This document shows positions 6,541-14,924 of a stretch of DNA of 37,055 nt, one piece after another; position 1 is the stretch's first letter, and every line of letters begins with the position of its first letter. The notes under the pieces were generated by a model. That model was not told the DNA's origin, ran no database searches, and saw only the letters and a list, made by a program, of their open reading frames with translations. Origin of the DNA: Paludisphaera soli (lineage in GTDB: Bacteria > Planctomycetota > Planctomycetia > Isosphaerales > Isosphaeraceae); assembly GCF_011064595.1 (NCBI RefSeq), contig NZ_JAALJI010000041.1, positions 1 to 37,055 on the forward strand. The letters are read 5' to 3'. The position numbers and the translations under genes were made by a program.

Positions 6541-7937
6541 GCGGCGACGAGATGGTCTTCGGCGAGGTCCGGTTCCGCGAGCCGACCCGGGTCAGGCGGC
6601 CCGACCGCGACCCGAGGTTCGCCTGCGTCGCCTGCCAGTCCCCCGGCCCCGACGACCTCCCCATCTTCCTCGACCGCGCCCCGGCCGACCTGATCGAGCG
6701 GCACGCGCTGTCCGACACCTCCGTCGAGCTGGGGGGCGTGCTGCTGGGGAAGGAGTGCGTCGACCCGGACGGCGGCCGGCCGTTCGTCTGGATCACCCAG
6801 GCGCTGGAGGCCAAGCACTACGCCAACACCCAGGCCAGCTTCACCTACACCCACGACTCCTGGGAGGAGATCACCCGCGAGCGCGAGCGGCTCCACCCGG
6901 ACCTGGACGTGGTGGGCTGGTATCACACCCACCCGAGCTTCGGCATCTTCCTGTCCCATCACGACCTGTTCATCCATCAGAATTTCTTCTCGCAGCCGCT
7001 GCAGACCGCCTACGTCGTCGACCCGATCCAGGGGACGCGCGGATTCTTCCGGTGGCTCGACGGCCGGATGGTGCAGGTGGCCGGCTTCTGGCTCTGCGCG
7101 GAGCGATCCGAGCGGGTGGCCCTCTCGCGGCTGGTCGACCAGATGGAGAACCTCCCCGTCGCGGCCGGCGTCGGCTCCGGCGCGACCCTGTCCCCTCGCC
7201 TCGAGGCGGAGCTGCTCAAGATGATGAATCGACCCGCCCCCCCCCTCGGCGGCCCGGGCGACCGCCTGGCCCTCGCCGCGCTCGGCGGACTGCTCGGAGC
7301 CCTGCTCCTCGTCCTGGTCGCGGCGGCCGGCTTCTGGCTGGCCCGCGTCGACGCCCGGCTCGCGGAGCAAGGCGCGGCCCTCGCGGCCCTGAAGGGCGAC
7401 CTGGAGGACTCGGCGAACGCCCGCAAGGTCGCGGCCGACCTGCTGCTGGAGAAGGTCGGCGGCGAGACGCCGGAGCTGTTCGTGGCGCGGTACGAGACCC
7501 TCGCCCGGTCGCGCGACGACGCCCGCCGCCAGCTCGCCGCACAGCAGTCGGTGAACGAGGCCCTGGGCGTCCGCGTGAAGGACCTCGCGACCCTCTCCGC
7601 CTCGCTTCAGGGGGAGCTGGAGGCCGCGAGGAAGACCCTGACGAGCTACGAGGCCGACGCCAAGGAGGCCCCCAAGCTCCGCGAGCGGGTCGTCGAGCTG
7701 GAGCGATCCGCCGACGAGGACCGCCGCGAGATCCAGGACCAGCGCGCGATCCTCGCCACCGCCGAGGGAATCAAGGCGAACGAGGCCCACGTCGAGCTGG
7801 GCCGCTACCGCCTGCTGAGCTTCGCCGGGGCCCTGTCGAGCCTGCTGCTGGCGCTCGCGGCCGTCTTCTTCTACTACCGCGCCCTGCCGGCCCAGGCCAG
7901 CCGCGCCCCCGAGGCCGACGCCCGCCGGGGCGCCTGA
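6537..7937 (+). CDS. JAMM/MPN metalloprotease with two transmembrane segments and a coiled coil
   Basis: Predicted zinc isopeptidase that removes the Ubl from targets. Starting at GTG 6537, which overlaps the E1 stop (GTGA), the product has 466 residues; ATG 6552 is an alternative. The JAMM set is complete: Glu64 in VELGG, H130-T-H132-P, Ser140 and Asp143. Residues about 245-269 are a hydrophobic segment, residues 272-420 are rich in Ala/Leu/Glu/Arg and look like a long coiled coil, and a second hydrophobic segment covers about 427-447, followed by a short tail. The catalytic domain would be cytoplasmic and the coiled coil on the far side of the membrane. An N-terminal CVAC pair (30-33) is also present. 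This topology is unusual for a deubiquitinase-like enzyme. It ends 18 bp from a convergent gene. Confidence 0.9.
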   Translation: MSGDEMVFGEVRFREPTRVRRPDRDPRFACVACQSPGPDDLPIFLDRAPADLIERHALSDTSVELGGVLLGKECVDPDGGRPFVWITQALEAKHYANTQASFTYTHDSWEEITRERERLHPDLDVVGWYHTHPSFGIFLSHHDLFIHQNFFSQPLQTAYVVDPIQGTRGFFRWLDGRMVQVAGFWLCAERSERVALSRLVDQMENLPVAAGVGSGATLSPRLEAELLKMMNRPAPPLGGPGDRLALAALGGLLGALLLVLVAAAGFWLARVDARLAEQGAALAALKGDLEDSANARKVAADLLLEKVGGETPELFVARYETLARSRDDARRQLAAQQSVNEALGVRVKDLATLSASLQGELEAARKTLTSYEADAKEAPKLRERVVELERSADEDRREIQDQRAILATAEGIKANEAHVELGRYRLLSFAGALSSLLLALAAVFFYYRALPAQASRAPEADARRGA

Positions 7938-7955
7938 AGCGGGCGGTGGCGAGGC

Positions 7956-9881
7956 TCAGGCCAGCGCGGCCTGCGCCTCGGCGATCAGCTCGTCCAGGGT
8001 CGGGTCGAACCCGCCGCGATCCTCGTGCCAGCGGGCGGCCTCGACGACCCAGCGGGCGGCCTCCTCCTTGAGCCCCGCGCGGGCCTCGCCGATGGCGAGG
8101 ACGGCCATGTCGTAGCCGTTCCAGGCCGAGTCCAGCTCCATCGACCGTCGGGCCGAGGTCGCGGCCCCCGCGTGGTCGCCGGCCCGGCAGAGGGCCAGGG
8201 CCAGGGTGTTCCAGTAGGTCGGGTCGTCCGGCGAGGCCGCGACGGCCTCGCGGGCGAGCTCGGCGGCGAACCCGCGCTCGTCGATCCCGGGGTCCGGCCG
8301 GGTGGCCAGGAGCCAGGCCAGGTCGTTGAGGCAGTCGAGCCGGAGCCGGGCCGCCGACGCGTCGGAAGGATCCACCTCCAGTCGGCCGGCGAGAAGCTCC
8401 AGGGCGTGGCGACGGGCGGCGGCGGCCTCGTCGAGGTCGCCCGCGGCCCGCGAGGACCGCGCCATCGCGATGTATCGCGAGGCCAGCCGGACCTCGAGCG
8501 GGGCCTCGGGCGCGGGCCCCGAGGACGCGCCGGCGAGCGCGGCTCGGACCGCCGCCTCGTCCCCGGCGGACTCGACCGACCCCCCGTCTCCTGACCGCAG
8601 CCGTGCGACCAGGCCGCCGGCGGCCACCGCGTACGCCGCGTTCGGAAACGCGTTCAGCAGGCAGTCGATCGAGTAGATCCCGAGGAAGGCGGAGATCGCC
8701 GCCATCGTCCCCAGATCGGGCTCGGTCCAGCGACGCGCGGGGTATCGCAGGGTGAACATCAAGGCGGGCCCCAGAAGGAGCCCCTGAAAGGAGAGAAGGC
8801 CCACGAACCCCGACGTGCCGAAGAAGATGATCCAGAGCCCGTCGGTGATCGTGAGGTCCTTGCCGCTGTCGCTGTAGACGCGCGACCGCCCCCACCCTCC
8901 CCAGCCCAGGATTGGCCGCTCCATCGCCTTGCGGACCAGGAGGTCCTCGTTCTGGAACCGGAACTCCAGGGACTGCGCGCGGGCCCGGTCGAAGTTCTGG
9001 GAGAGGAACGAGATCAGGGGGCGGTAGTCCCAGGTGTTCATGCCCCGGACGCCGACGTAGACGAACGTCGCGGCGATCAGCGCGAGCATGGGCAGCCGGG
9101 TGTTGAAGCGGGTGGAGAGCCAGAGCACCGCCACCCCCACGCCCAGCAGCCCGATCGCGCCGCTGGCCCGGCAGAGGACCGTCGTGAGCAGCAGCAACGG
9201 CAGCCAGAACCGGCCGAAGGAGAGGCCCAGGAGGCGGTCGAGATTCCGCGAACGCCACAGCCAGAGGGCGCAAAGGCTCGTGACCGACATCCACATGCCC
9301 AGCTCGAGCCCTCGGGAGAGGAACACGCGAGGACGCGCACCGCCGAGCCTCACGTCCTCGTAGAACCGCAGGGCGTAGACCTTCGAGGCGATGATCGGCG
9401 AGATGGTCATCTCGATCCAGCAGAGCGGCATGTAGATCAGGCCGCCGACGACGATCCCGACCGTGAGGTCGCGCAGGCTCGCGGCGTCGCTGAAGTGGAT
9501 CCGGCCCACCAGGTAGGGCAGGCCCCAGTAGTTGAGGACCCCGATGCAGGTCGACAGCCCGTCATACGGCCCCAGGCCGTTCACGAGCGACGTCGCCATC
9601 GAGCTCGTGCAGAAGATCACCACCGGGATGTCCAGCGGCGAGAACCTCAGCGCGGCGAACCGATCCGGGCAGAAGATCAGGCTGGCGAGCAGGATGCCCC
9701 AGGTGAAGGCGGAGACCTTCGAGTAGTCGGGCAGGCCGCCGAGCGGGATGGACGACGGCGGCAGGAACAACCACGCGCCCACGATCGCGGTGACGACGGC
9801 GACGCGACGCGGGAAGACGATGAAGAGGATCAAGCAGACCGGTACCCAGGCGATCAGGGCGACGGGGACGAGAGCTTGCAC
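7956..9881 (-). CDS. O-antigen ligase/polymerase-like membrane protein with C-terminal TPR-like region
   Basis: Predicted inner-membrane protein of surface polysaccharide assembly (Wzy/WaaL type). With the GTG at 9881 (GAGG about 11 nt upstream) it has 641 residues; a longer frame reaches 10226 but its first 115 residues are Arg/Pro-rich and look non-coding. About ten hydrophobic segments fill the first 440 residues, with the characteristic periplasmic-loop signature RKAMERPILGWGGWGRSRV near 350. The last 190 residues are soluble and helical, with TPR-like repeats (AWLLATRPDPG, PDDPTYWNTLALALCRAGD, ALKEEAA-like helices). The fusion of polymerase and repeat domain suggests recruitment of partner proteins. 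Substrate unknown. It converges on the JAMM gene. Confidence 0.8.
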   Translation of the reverse strand: MQALVPVALIAWVPVCLILFIVFPRRVAVVTAIVGAWLFLPPSSIPLGGLPDYSKVSAFTWGILLASLIFCPDRFAALRFSPLDIPVVIFCTSSMATSLVNGLGPYDGLSTCIGVLNYWGLPYLVGRIHFSDAASLRDLTVGIVVGGLIYMPLCWIEMTISPIIASKVYALRFYEDVRLGGARPRVFLSRGLELGMWMSVTSLCALWLWRSRNLDRLLGLSFGRFWLPLLLLTTVLCRASGAIGLLGVGVAVLWLSTRFNTRLPMLALIAATFVYVGVRGMNTWDYRPLISFLSQNFDRARAQSLEFRFQNEDLLVRKAMERPILGWGGWGRSRVYSDSGKDLTITDGLWIIFFGTSGFVGLLSFQGLLLGPALMFTLRYPARRWTEPDLGTMAAISAFLGIYSIDCLLNAFPNAAYAVAAGGLVARLRSGDGGSVESAGDEAAVRAALAGASSGPAPEAPLEVRLASRYIAMARSSRAAGDLDEAAAARRHALELLAGRLEVDPSDASAARLRLDCLNDLAWLLATRPDPGIDERGFAAELAREAVAASPDDPTYWNTLALALCRAGDHAGAATSARRSMELDSAWNGYDMAVLAIGEARAGLKEEAARWVVEAARWHEDRGGFDPTLDELIAEAQAALA

Positions 9882-10274
9882 GTTCGGTCGATCCTCGATG
9901 GGGCGCCGCCGCGCGGCGAGGGGCCGTTGGATGCGAAGTCCGGCCACCGGGATGGATGGGCGGGCGGGCTCCGCGACGGACCCGTCGATGCCGCATCGCG
10001 GCCGACCTCGCCGACGGACACGCGACGGCCGGTCCATCCCACACAAGCCTAGTCCGTGCGCGGCCGGTTCGGAAGCCCTCTTGGCCCGACGAGCCCGGAG
10101 CCGCGCCGCCGGGGCGGTCGTCGTGGATCCGCGTGCGGTCGTCCCCAGCGACCCGAGGCGATGGCACGGCCGCCCGGCGCGCGGCGAATCGAAGGGACCG
10201 GGGGGGGCGGACCGGCTCGGCCTCACATTCGCTACAACCCGAAAAGTCGGCCTGGCTCCGACAACGCGGACTCC

Positions 10275-10302
10275 TTGGTCCGTATTGTAAACTTGTTATG
10301 AT
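10275..10302 (+). promoter_or_regulatory. Candidate sigma70-type promoter
   Basis: TTGGTC at 10275-10280 and TATGAT at 10297-10302 are separated by 16 bp, in an A/T-richer patch 75 bp before the ATG of the secreted repeat protein. The -10 matches the consensus at five of six positions and the -35 at three. Inferred by eye only. Confidence 0.45.
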
Positions 10303-10377
10303 GACGAGCGGCGGCCCTGGGCATGAAGCCGTGGTGGTTCACCGGGGCCCGCCGAGCATCCTTCGAGGGAACCTACG

Positions 10378-11610
10378 ATGCGCTCCCGTGGCTTTTGGTC
10401 GCCCGTCCTGGCGGCGACTCTCTTGGCGCTGGGCGCCGGGCGCGACGCCTCGGCGTACGACGTATGGGTCGAGACGGTGGATTGGGTTCCGACGACGAGC
10501 GTGGTGAGCAGCGTCCCGTCGTACCTCGCCACCTCCTACGTCGTGCCGACCTCCTACGTCGCCCCGACCGTCTACGCGACGGCCTACGCCACCGAAACCG
10601 TGGCGCTGGCGCCGTCGAGCTACGTCGTCCCCAGCAGCTACGTCGTGCCCACCTATTACGAGACCCGCTTCCGCCGCAGCCTGTTCGGCCGTCGCCTGAT
10701 CCCGACCGGCACCCGGGCCTACTACGGGACGAGCTACACCCCCAGCTACTTCCCGACCACCCTGTACTACCCGTCGTCGTACGTCGTGCCGACGACGTTC
10801 TCCAGCGTCGCCACGGTCGTCGACCGCGGCGTGGTGGCGACCGCCTACGTCCCGCCGGCCTCCTGCTGCGGCGACGCCGTGGTCGCGCCGACCTCGATCC
10901 GCGTGATCGCCCCCGAATCGTCCACGCGGTCGGTCGCCGAGCCGACCCGCCGGGCCCCGACCGTCCGCACCGACGACGAGCTGGACGAGGCCCCCGCGCT
11001 GCCGTCGAACGTCGACCCCGTGGCCCCCGCCGCGCGGCCCCGAACGGCCCCGAGGCCGGCCCCCGCCGACGCCGGAGCTTCGAGCCCGCCCGCCCCGCAG
11101 TCGGCCGAGCGCGAGCAGTCGACGGCCCGGCCGAACGGCGGCTCCAACGCCCCCGAGCCGATCCCGGCCCCGGCCGGCCCCGCCCCGAAGGCTCCCGCGG
11201 ACGGCACCCCGCCGCCGGCCGGCCCGGTCGACGACGGCCTGCTCCCCGCGCCGCAGGACACCCTGGGCTTCAACCGCCGCGAGTCGCTCCGCCCGGTCTA
11301 CGACCCGGCCCGAGCCGTCGACCCGGCCACCCGCAACGTCCTGTTCGGCCGCGTCCGCGAGCGGAACAGCAGCGAGCCCGAGGAAGGCGTCCGCGTCCTG
11401 CTCTCCAACCGCACCGGCATGTTCGACGACCGGGCCGCCATGACCGACGCCTTCGGCCGGTTCGCCGTCCGCGTCCCCGACGGCGACTGGACGGTCAAGG
11501 TCGCCATGCCCAGCGGCCGCGTCTACGCCGTCAGCGAGATCACCGTGAGCAACGGCCTGATCACCGACGACGAGGGCCGGGACGTCCCCAGCCTGACCAT
11601 CACCCGCTGA
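10378..11610 (+). CDS. Secreted Tyr/Val/Pro repeat protein with C-terminal carboxypeptidase-regulatory-like domain
   Basis: Predicted exported envelope protein of 410 residues. The ATG at 10378 follows GAGGGAA by 6 nt. Residues 1-26 form a signal peptide ending in DASA. Residues about 40-165 contain many imperfect copies of [S/T]SYVVP[T/S] (for example TSYVVPTS, SSYVVPSS, PSSYVVPTT). Residues about 195-300 are a disordered Ala/Pro linker. The last 90 residues look like a beta-sandwich regulatory-like domain: NVLFGRVRERN, GVRVLLSNRTGMFDDRAAMTD, then FGRFAVRVPDGDWTVKV, the pattern of CarboxypepD_reg domains. Function unknown; perhaps structural or a surface scaffold. A candidate promoter lies just upstream. 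Confidence 0.8.
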   Translation: MRSRGFWSPVLAATLLALGAGRDASAYDVWVETVDWVPTTSVVSSVPSYLATSYVVPTSYVAPTVYATAYATETVALAPSSYVVPSSYVVPTYYETRFRRSLFGRRLIPTGTRAYYGTSYTPSYFPTTLYYPSSYVVPTTFSSVATVVDRGVVATAYVPPASCCGDAVVAPTSIRVIAPESSTRSVAEPTRRAPTVRTDDELDEAPALPSNVDPVAPAARPRTAPRPAPADAGASSPPAPQSAEREQSTARPNGGSNAPEPIPAPAGPAPKAPADGTPPPAGPVDDGLLPAPQDTLGFNRRESLRPVYDPARAVDPATRNVLFGRVRERNSSEPEEGVRVLLSNRTGMFDDRAAMTDAFGRFAVRVPDGDWTVKVAMPSGRVYAVSEITVSNGLITDDEGRDVPSLTITR

Positions 11611-11711
11611 TCGATCCGATCGGCGGCCCAGGCGGGGCGGGCCCGGCCCCCCCGCCGCCACGAACCACGCCGACGCCCCGCCCGCGGGGCGTCGGTCGAG
11701 GGAGGAATCCG

Positions 11712-11981
11712 ATGAGCGACGATCTCCAGTTCGAAGAGGTCCGCCTCTGCGAGGTCGCCAACGAGGTGGAGGCGACCCTGGTCGTCAACCTCCTGAAGGA
11801 CGACGGCATCCCCGCCCGCAGCGACGCCACCCCGGCCGGCGGCGTCTTCGGGGGCCTGCCGTTCGAATCCGGACACGGCGTCTACGTCACCTCGAACAAC
11901 GCCCGGAGGGCCTTGCAGGTCCTCTCGAACTACCCGCACTTCCAGGACCTGAAGAACGTCCACGAACCGCTCAGCGACTGA
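11712..11981 (+). CDS. DUF2007-like small protein
   Basis: An 89-residue soluble protein. The start at 11712 is fixed by GAGGGAGGAATCCG directly before the ATG. The sequence follows the DUF2007 (putative signal-transducing) pattern: an N-terminal strand (RLCEVANEVEATLVVNLL), KDDGIPARSDATP, GGVFGGLPFE, then GVYVTSNNARRALQVL, the typical ferredoxin-like arrangement. Family members are of unknown biochemical role. It lies about 100 bp after the secreted repeat protein, and the glycosyltransferase reading frame begins around its stop codon. Confidence 0.8.
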   Translation: MSDDLQFEEVRLCEVANEVEATLVVNLLKDDGIPARSDATPAGGVFGGLPFESGHGVYVTSNNARRALQVLSNYPHFQDLKNVHEPLSD

Positions 11982-12093
11982 CCTTCCGCCGTCGCCTCCG
12001 CCCGGCCACCCCCTTCGCGTCGGCCTGGTCGTCAGCTACTTCCACCCCTTCGCCAGCGGCGCCGAGCGGCAGGCCCTGGCGCAAGGGGCCGAG

Positions 12094-13149
12094 TTGGCGC
12101 GGCGGGGGTTCTCGGTCCGCGTCCTCACGCGGTCGGTCCCCGGCTACCCGATCGACGACGAGGAGCATCGAGGCGTCCAGATCCATCGCTGGATCCGGAC
12201 GTCCGATCGCGGCCCGCTCTTCGGCGTCTCGTACGTCGCCAGCCTCGTCCGCGCCCTCCGGCGGCTCCGGGGCGAACTGGACGTGGTCCACACTCATCAG
12301 GCCCTGTGGGAAGCGGTCTCCGCCGGCCTGGCCCGGCCCTTCCTTCGGGGCGTCCAGACCCTCGTCCAGCCCGCCAGCTCGGGCTACTACGGCGAGGCCC
12401 GGGAGCTGTTGCGGACGCGCGGGGCCCCCCTGCTCCGCCGCGCGATCCTCCGCAACACCCACTTCGCCGCCATCTCGGACGACATCGCGAACGAGTGGCT
12501 CGCGCTCGGCGTCCCGCCCGACCGCCTGTCCCGGACGGCCAGCGGCGTCGACACCGAGGTCTTCCATCCCGGCCCGAGCGCCGTCGAGGCCGAACTGCTC
12601 CCGCGCCCTCGCGTCGTCTTCACCGGCCGGCTGCACCCGCAGAAGAACCTGCCGCTCCTGCTGAACGCCTGGGTCGAGGTCGCCCGCCGTTCGCCCGCGA
12701 ATCTGATCCTCGTCGGCCCCGGGAGCGACCGTCAGGCGCTGATGGACCTGACCGCCTCGCTGGGCCTGGGCGACCGCGTCCAGTTCGTCGGGGCCGTGCC
12801 GAGCCCGGCCGAGCACCTCCGCGCCGGCGACCTGTTCGTCCTCCCCAGCGTGGCCGAGGGGATGAGCAACTCGCTGCTAGAGGCGATGGCCTCGGGACTG
12901 CCGTGCGTCGTCTCCGGCGTCGGGGGCAACACCGATCTCGTCACGCCCGGCTCGAACGGCGCCCTGGTCCTCGAGCCGACCCCCGAGGCCTGGTCCGCCG
13001 CCCTGCTGTCGCTCCTCCGCGATCCCGCCGAGGCCCGCCGCCTGGGCCGCAACGCGCTCGCACGGGTCGAGGACGAGTTCTCGCTGCGGGCGGTGGTCGA
13101 TCGGTACGTCGGGCTCTATCGCGACCTCATCGCGGGGGCCCGAGCCTGA
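12094..13149 (+). CDS. Glycosyltransferase family 4 (GT-B fold); N-terminus extends upstream of this start
   Basis: Predicted retaining glycosyltransferase of surface polysaccharide synthesis. From TTG 12094 the product has 351 residues, but homology clearly begins earlier in the same frame: RVGLVVSYFHPFASGAERQA at 12016-12075 is the first strand and glycine-rich loop (GAE) of the GT-B fold. No ATG, GTG or TTG exists between the upstream stop (11950) and 12094, so the true start is non-canonical (for example CTG 12025) or a base is missing, possibly in the C-run near 12009-12013. Downstream, HTHQALW, the linker FTGRLHPQKNLPLLLNAW, LILVGPGSDR and the donor-site EGMSNSLLEAMASGLPCVVS (E-x7-E) are all intact. 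Substrates unknown. Confidence 0.85.
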   Translation: MARRGFSVRVLTRSVPGYPIDDEEHRGVQIHRWIRTSDRGPLFGVSYVASLVRALRRLRGELDVVHTHQALWEAVSAGLARPFLRGVQTLVQPASSGYYGEARELLRTRGAPLLRRAILRNTHFAAISDDIANEWLALGVPPDRLSRTASGVDTEVFHPGPSAVEAELLPRPRVVFTGRLHPQKNLPLLLNAWVEVARRSPANLILVGPGSDRQALMDLTASLGLGDRVQFVGAVPSPAEHLRAGDLFVLPSVAEGMSNSLLEAMASGLPCVVSGVGGNTDLVTPGSNGALVLEPTPEAWSAALLSLLRDPAEARRLGRNALARVEDEFSLRAVVDRYVGLYRDLIAGARA

Positions 13150-13538
13150 TGGACCGCGTCGTCGATCCACCCTGAATCTGGGGAGTGCATGTGCGATCGC
13201 GTCGCGGTCCGGGTCGGGGGATCGGCCGTTTCGGGGCCGGAAGGTCCTGGTTCGCCGCACCCTGGGGGGAGCCCGAACATCCCGACGCGGTCGATCGCGG
13301 CGGGCTCAGCCGGTTCGGTATGGCTTGATCGGATCGCTCGATCCTGTCATGATGAAATCGCTGGGAATCGCGGCGATCTCGCAAGATCCATCGGGGACGG
13401 GATTTCGATCCCCTCGCAGGGGAGGCGGTCCCGCGGCTCCCCTTCGCATGATGGACGAACGGGAATCACCGGCGATCACGGCTTCGAGGCCCGCTCGACA
13501 GGGCCTGGCCGCGGGAGCGATCGTCAGGAGGACTTGGG
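13150..13538. other. Intergenic region upstream of the beta-CASP nuclease
   Basis: No convincing gene in 389 bp; the frames crossing it lack start-site support and look compositional. It contains a weak candidate promoter (13325-13353), a small CCCCTCGCAGGGG hairpin near 13414, and a clear Shine-Dalgarno at its end. A long 5' untranslated leader for the nuclease gene is possible. Confidence 0.4.
13325..13353 (+). promoter_or_regulatory. Weak candidate promoter for the beta-CASP nuclease gene
   Basis: TTGATC at 13325-13330 and CATGAT at 13348-13353 are spaced by 17 bp. Each hexamer matches the sigma70 consensus at four of six positions. It lies about 190 bp before the start codon, implying a long leader if used. 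Confidence 0.25.
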
Positions 13539-14924
13539 TTGCGAATCACGTTTCACGGGGCGACCCGACAGGTCACGGGGAGTGCGCACCTCCTGGAGAT
13601 CGGCCGCTCGCGGATCCTGCTCGACTGCGGACTGTTCGACTCCGACCGGATCGACCCCGCGAGCCCCAACCGCCAGCTCCCCTTCGACCCCCAGTCGCTC
13701 GACGCCGTGGTGGTCTCGCACGCCCACAACGACCACATCGGCCGCCTCCCGTACCTGGTCAAGATGGGCTACTCCGGCCCCATCTACGTGACCCCGGCCA
13801 CCGGCGACATCTGCAGCATCATGCTCCGCGACAGCGCGCGGATCCAGCGCGAGGACGTCCGGATGGCCCACATCCGCCATCCCCACGTCGAGTCCCCCGG
13901 GCCCCTGTTCGAGCAGCATGACGTGGAGTGGATGGTCGAGCGGCTGGAGCGTCTCCCTTATGAGGAGCCCCGCGAGATCGCCCCGGGCGTCTACCTGACC
14001 TACCGGGACTCCGGCCACATCCTCGGCGCAGCCATCGTCCAGATCGACTACGAGGAGGAGGGCCGGGCCCGCCGCTTCGTCTTCACCGGCGACCTCGGCC
14101 GTCGCGACACCGGGCTCCATCCCAACCCGACCATCGTCAAGGACGTGGACGTCCTGGTCACCGAGAGCACCTACGGCGGCAAGGAGCTGGAGCCCTACGA
14201 ACGGCTGATGAAGCAGCTCCACGCCATCGTCGCGCGGGCGATCCGGCTCCAGGGCAAAATCGTCATCCCGGCGTTCAGCCTGGGCCGGACCCAGCGGATG
14301 GTCTACTGCCTCCAGGAGCTGTTCGCCACGACCAAGCTGCGGCCGATCCCCGTCTACGTCGACAGCCCCCTCGCCAACCGCCTGACCGAGATCCATCGCG
14401 ACTACCCCGACGCCTACACTCCCGAGGCGCGGGCCCTGATGGACAAGGACCCGCTCTACTTCGGCTCCAAGTACGTCGAATACTGCCAGTCGTTCGAGGA
14501 CTCCCGCCGCCTGAACTACTTGCGCGGGCCGGTGATCATCATCTCCTCCTCGGGGATGTGCGAGGCGGGCCGGATCCGCCACCACCTGCGGCACGTCGTC
14601 TCCGATCCCGAGAACGCCATCGTCATCGTCAGCTACCAGGCCGAGGGTACCCTGGGCCGGAAGTTCGCCGACGGCGTCGAGCGGGTCCAGATCCTCGACC
14701 AGTGGTACGACCTGAACGCCGCCGTCTACGTCCTCGACGGCTTCTCCGGCCACGCCGACCGCAACGACCTGGCCTGGTGGTACGAGCAGACCGGCGGCGG
14801 CATCGAGCACGGCTTCATCGTCCACGGCGAGCCTGAATCGATGGACGCCCTCGCCCCGGTCATGCAGCCGTTCGTCAAGAATCCCGTCCACATCCCCGAC
14901 CTCCACGAGAGCTTCGAAGTCTGA
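13539..14924 (+). CDS. Metallo-beta-lactamase-fold beta-CASP ribonuclease-like protein
   Basis: Predicted zinc-dependent RNA nuclease of the CPSF73/RNase J-like beta-CASP group. The 461-residue product starts at TTG 13539; AGGAGG at 13526-13531, 7 nt upstream, decides this start. Seen directly: SHAHNDHIG with H61, H63, D65 and H66 (HxHxDH), DSGHILGAA with the next metal histidine, FTGDLGR with the bridging aspartate, ESTYGG, the beta-CASP insertion (VIPAFSLGRTQ, then VYVDSPLA), the SSSGMCEAGRIRHHL motif, and DGFSGHADRNDL near the end. These are hallmarks of the bacterial YSH1/CPSF-like exonuclease family. Probably cytoplasmic RNA processing or decay. Stand-alone, with inverted repeats downstream. 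Confidence 0.93.
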   Translation: MRITFHGATRQVTGSAHLLEIGRSRILLDCGLFDSDRIDPASPNRQLPFDPQSLDAVVVSHAHNDHIGRLPYLVKMGYSGPIYVTPATGDICSIMLRDSARIQREDVRMAHIRHPHVESPGPLFEQHDVEWMVERLERLPYEEPREIAPGVYLTYRDSGHILGAAIVQIDYEEEGRARRFVFTGDLGRRDTGLHPNPTIVKDVDVLVTESTYGGKELEPYERLMKQLHAIVARAIRLQGKIVIPAFSLGRTQRMVYCLQELFATTKLRPIPVYVDSPLANRLTEIHRDYPDAYTPEARALMDKDPLYFGSKYVEYCQSFEDSRRLNYLRGPVIIISSSGMCEAGRIRHHLRHVVSDPENAIVIVSYQAEGTLGRKFADGVERVQILDQWYDLNAAVYVLDGFSGHADRNDLAWWYEQTGGGIEHGFIVHGEPESMDALAPVMQPFVKNPVHIPDLHESFEV

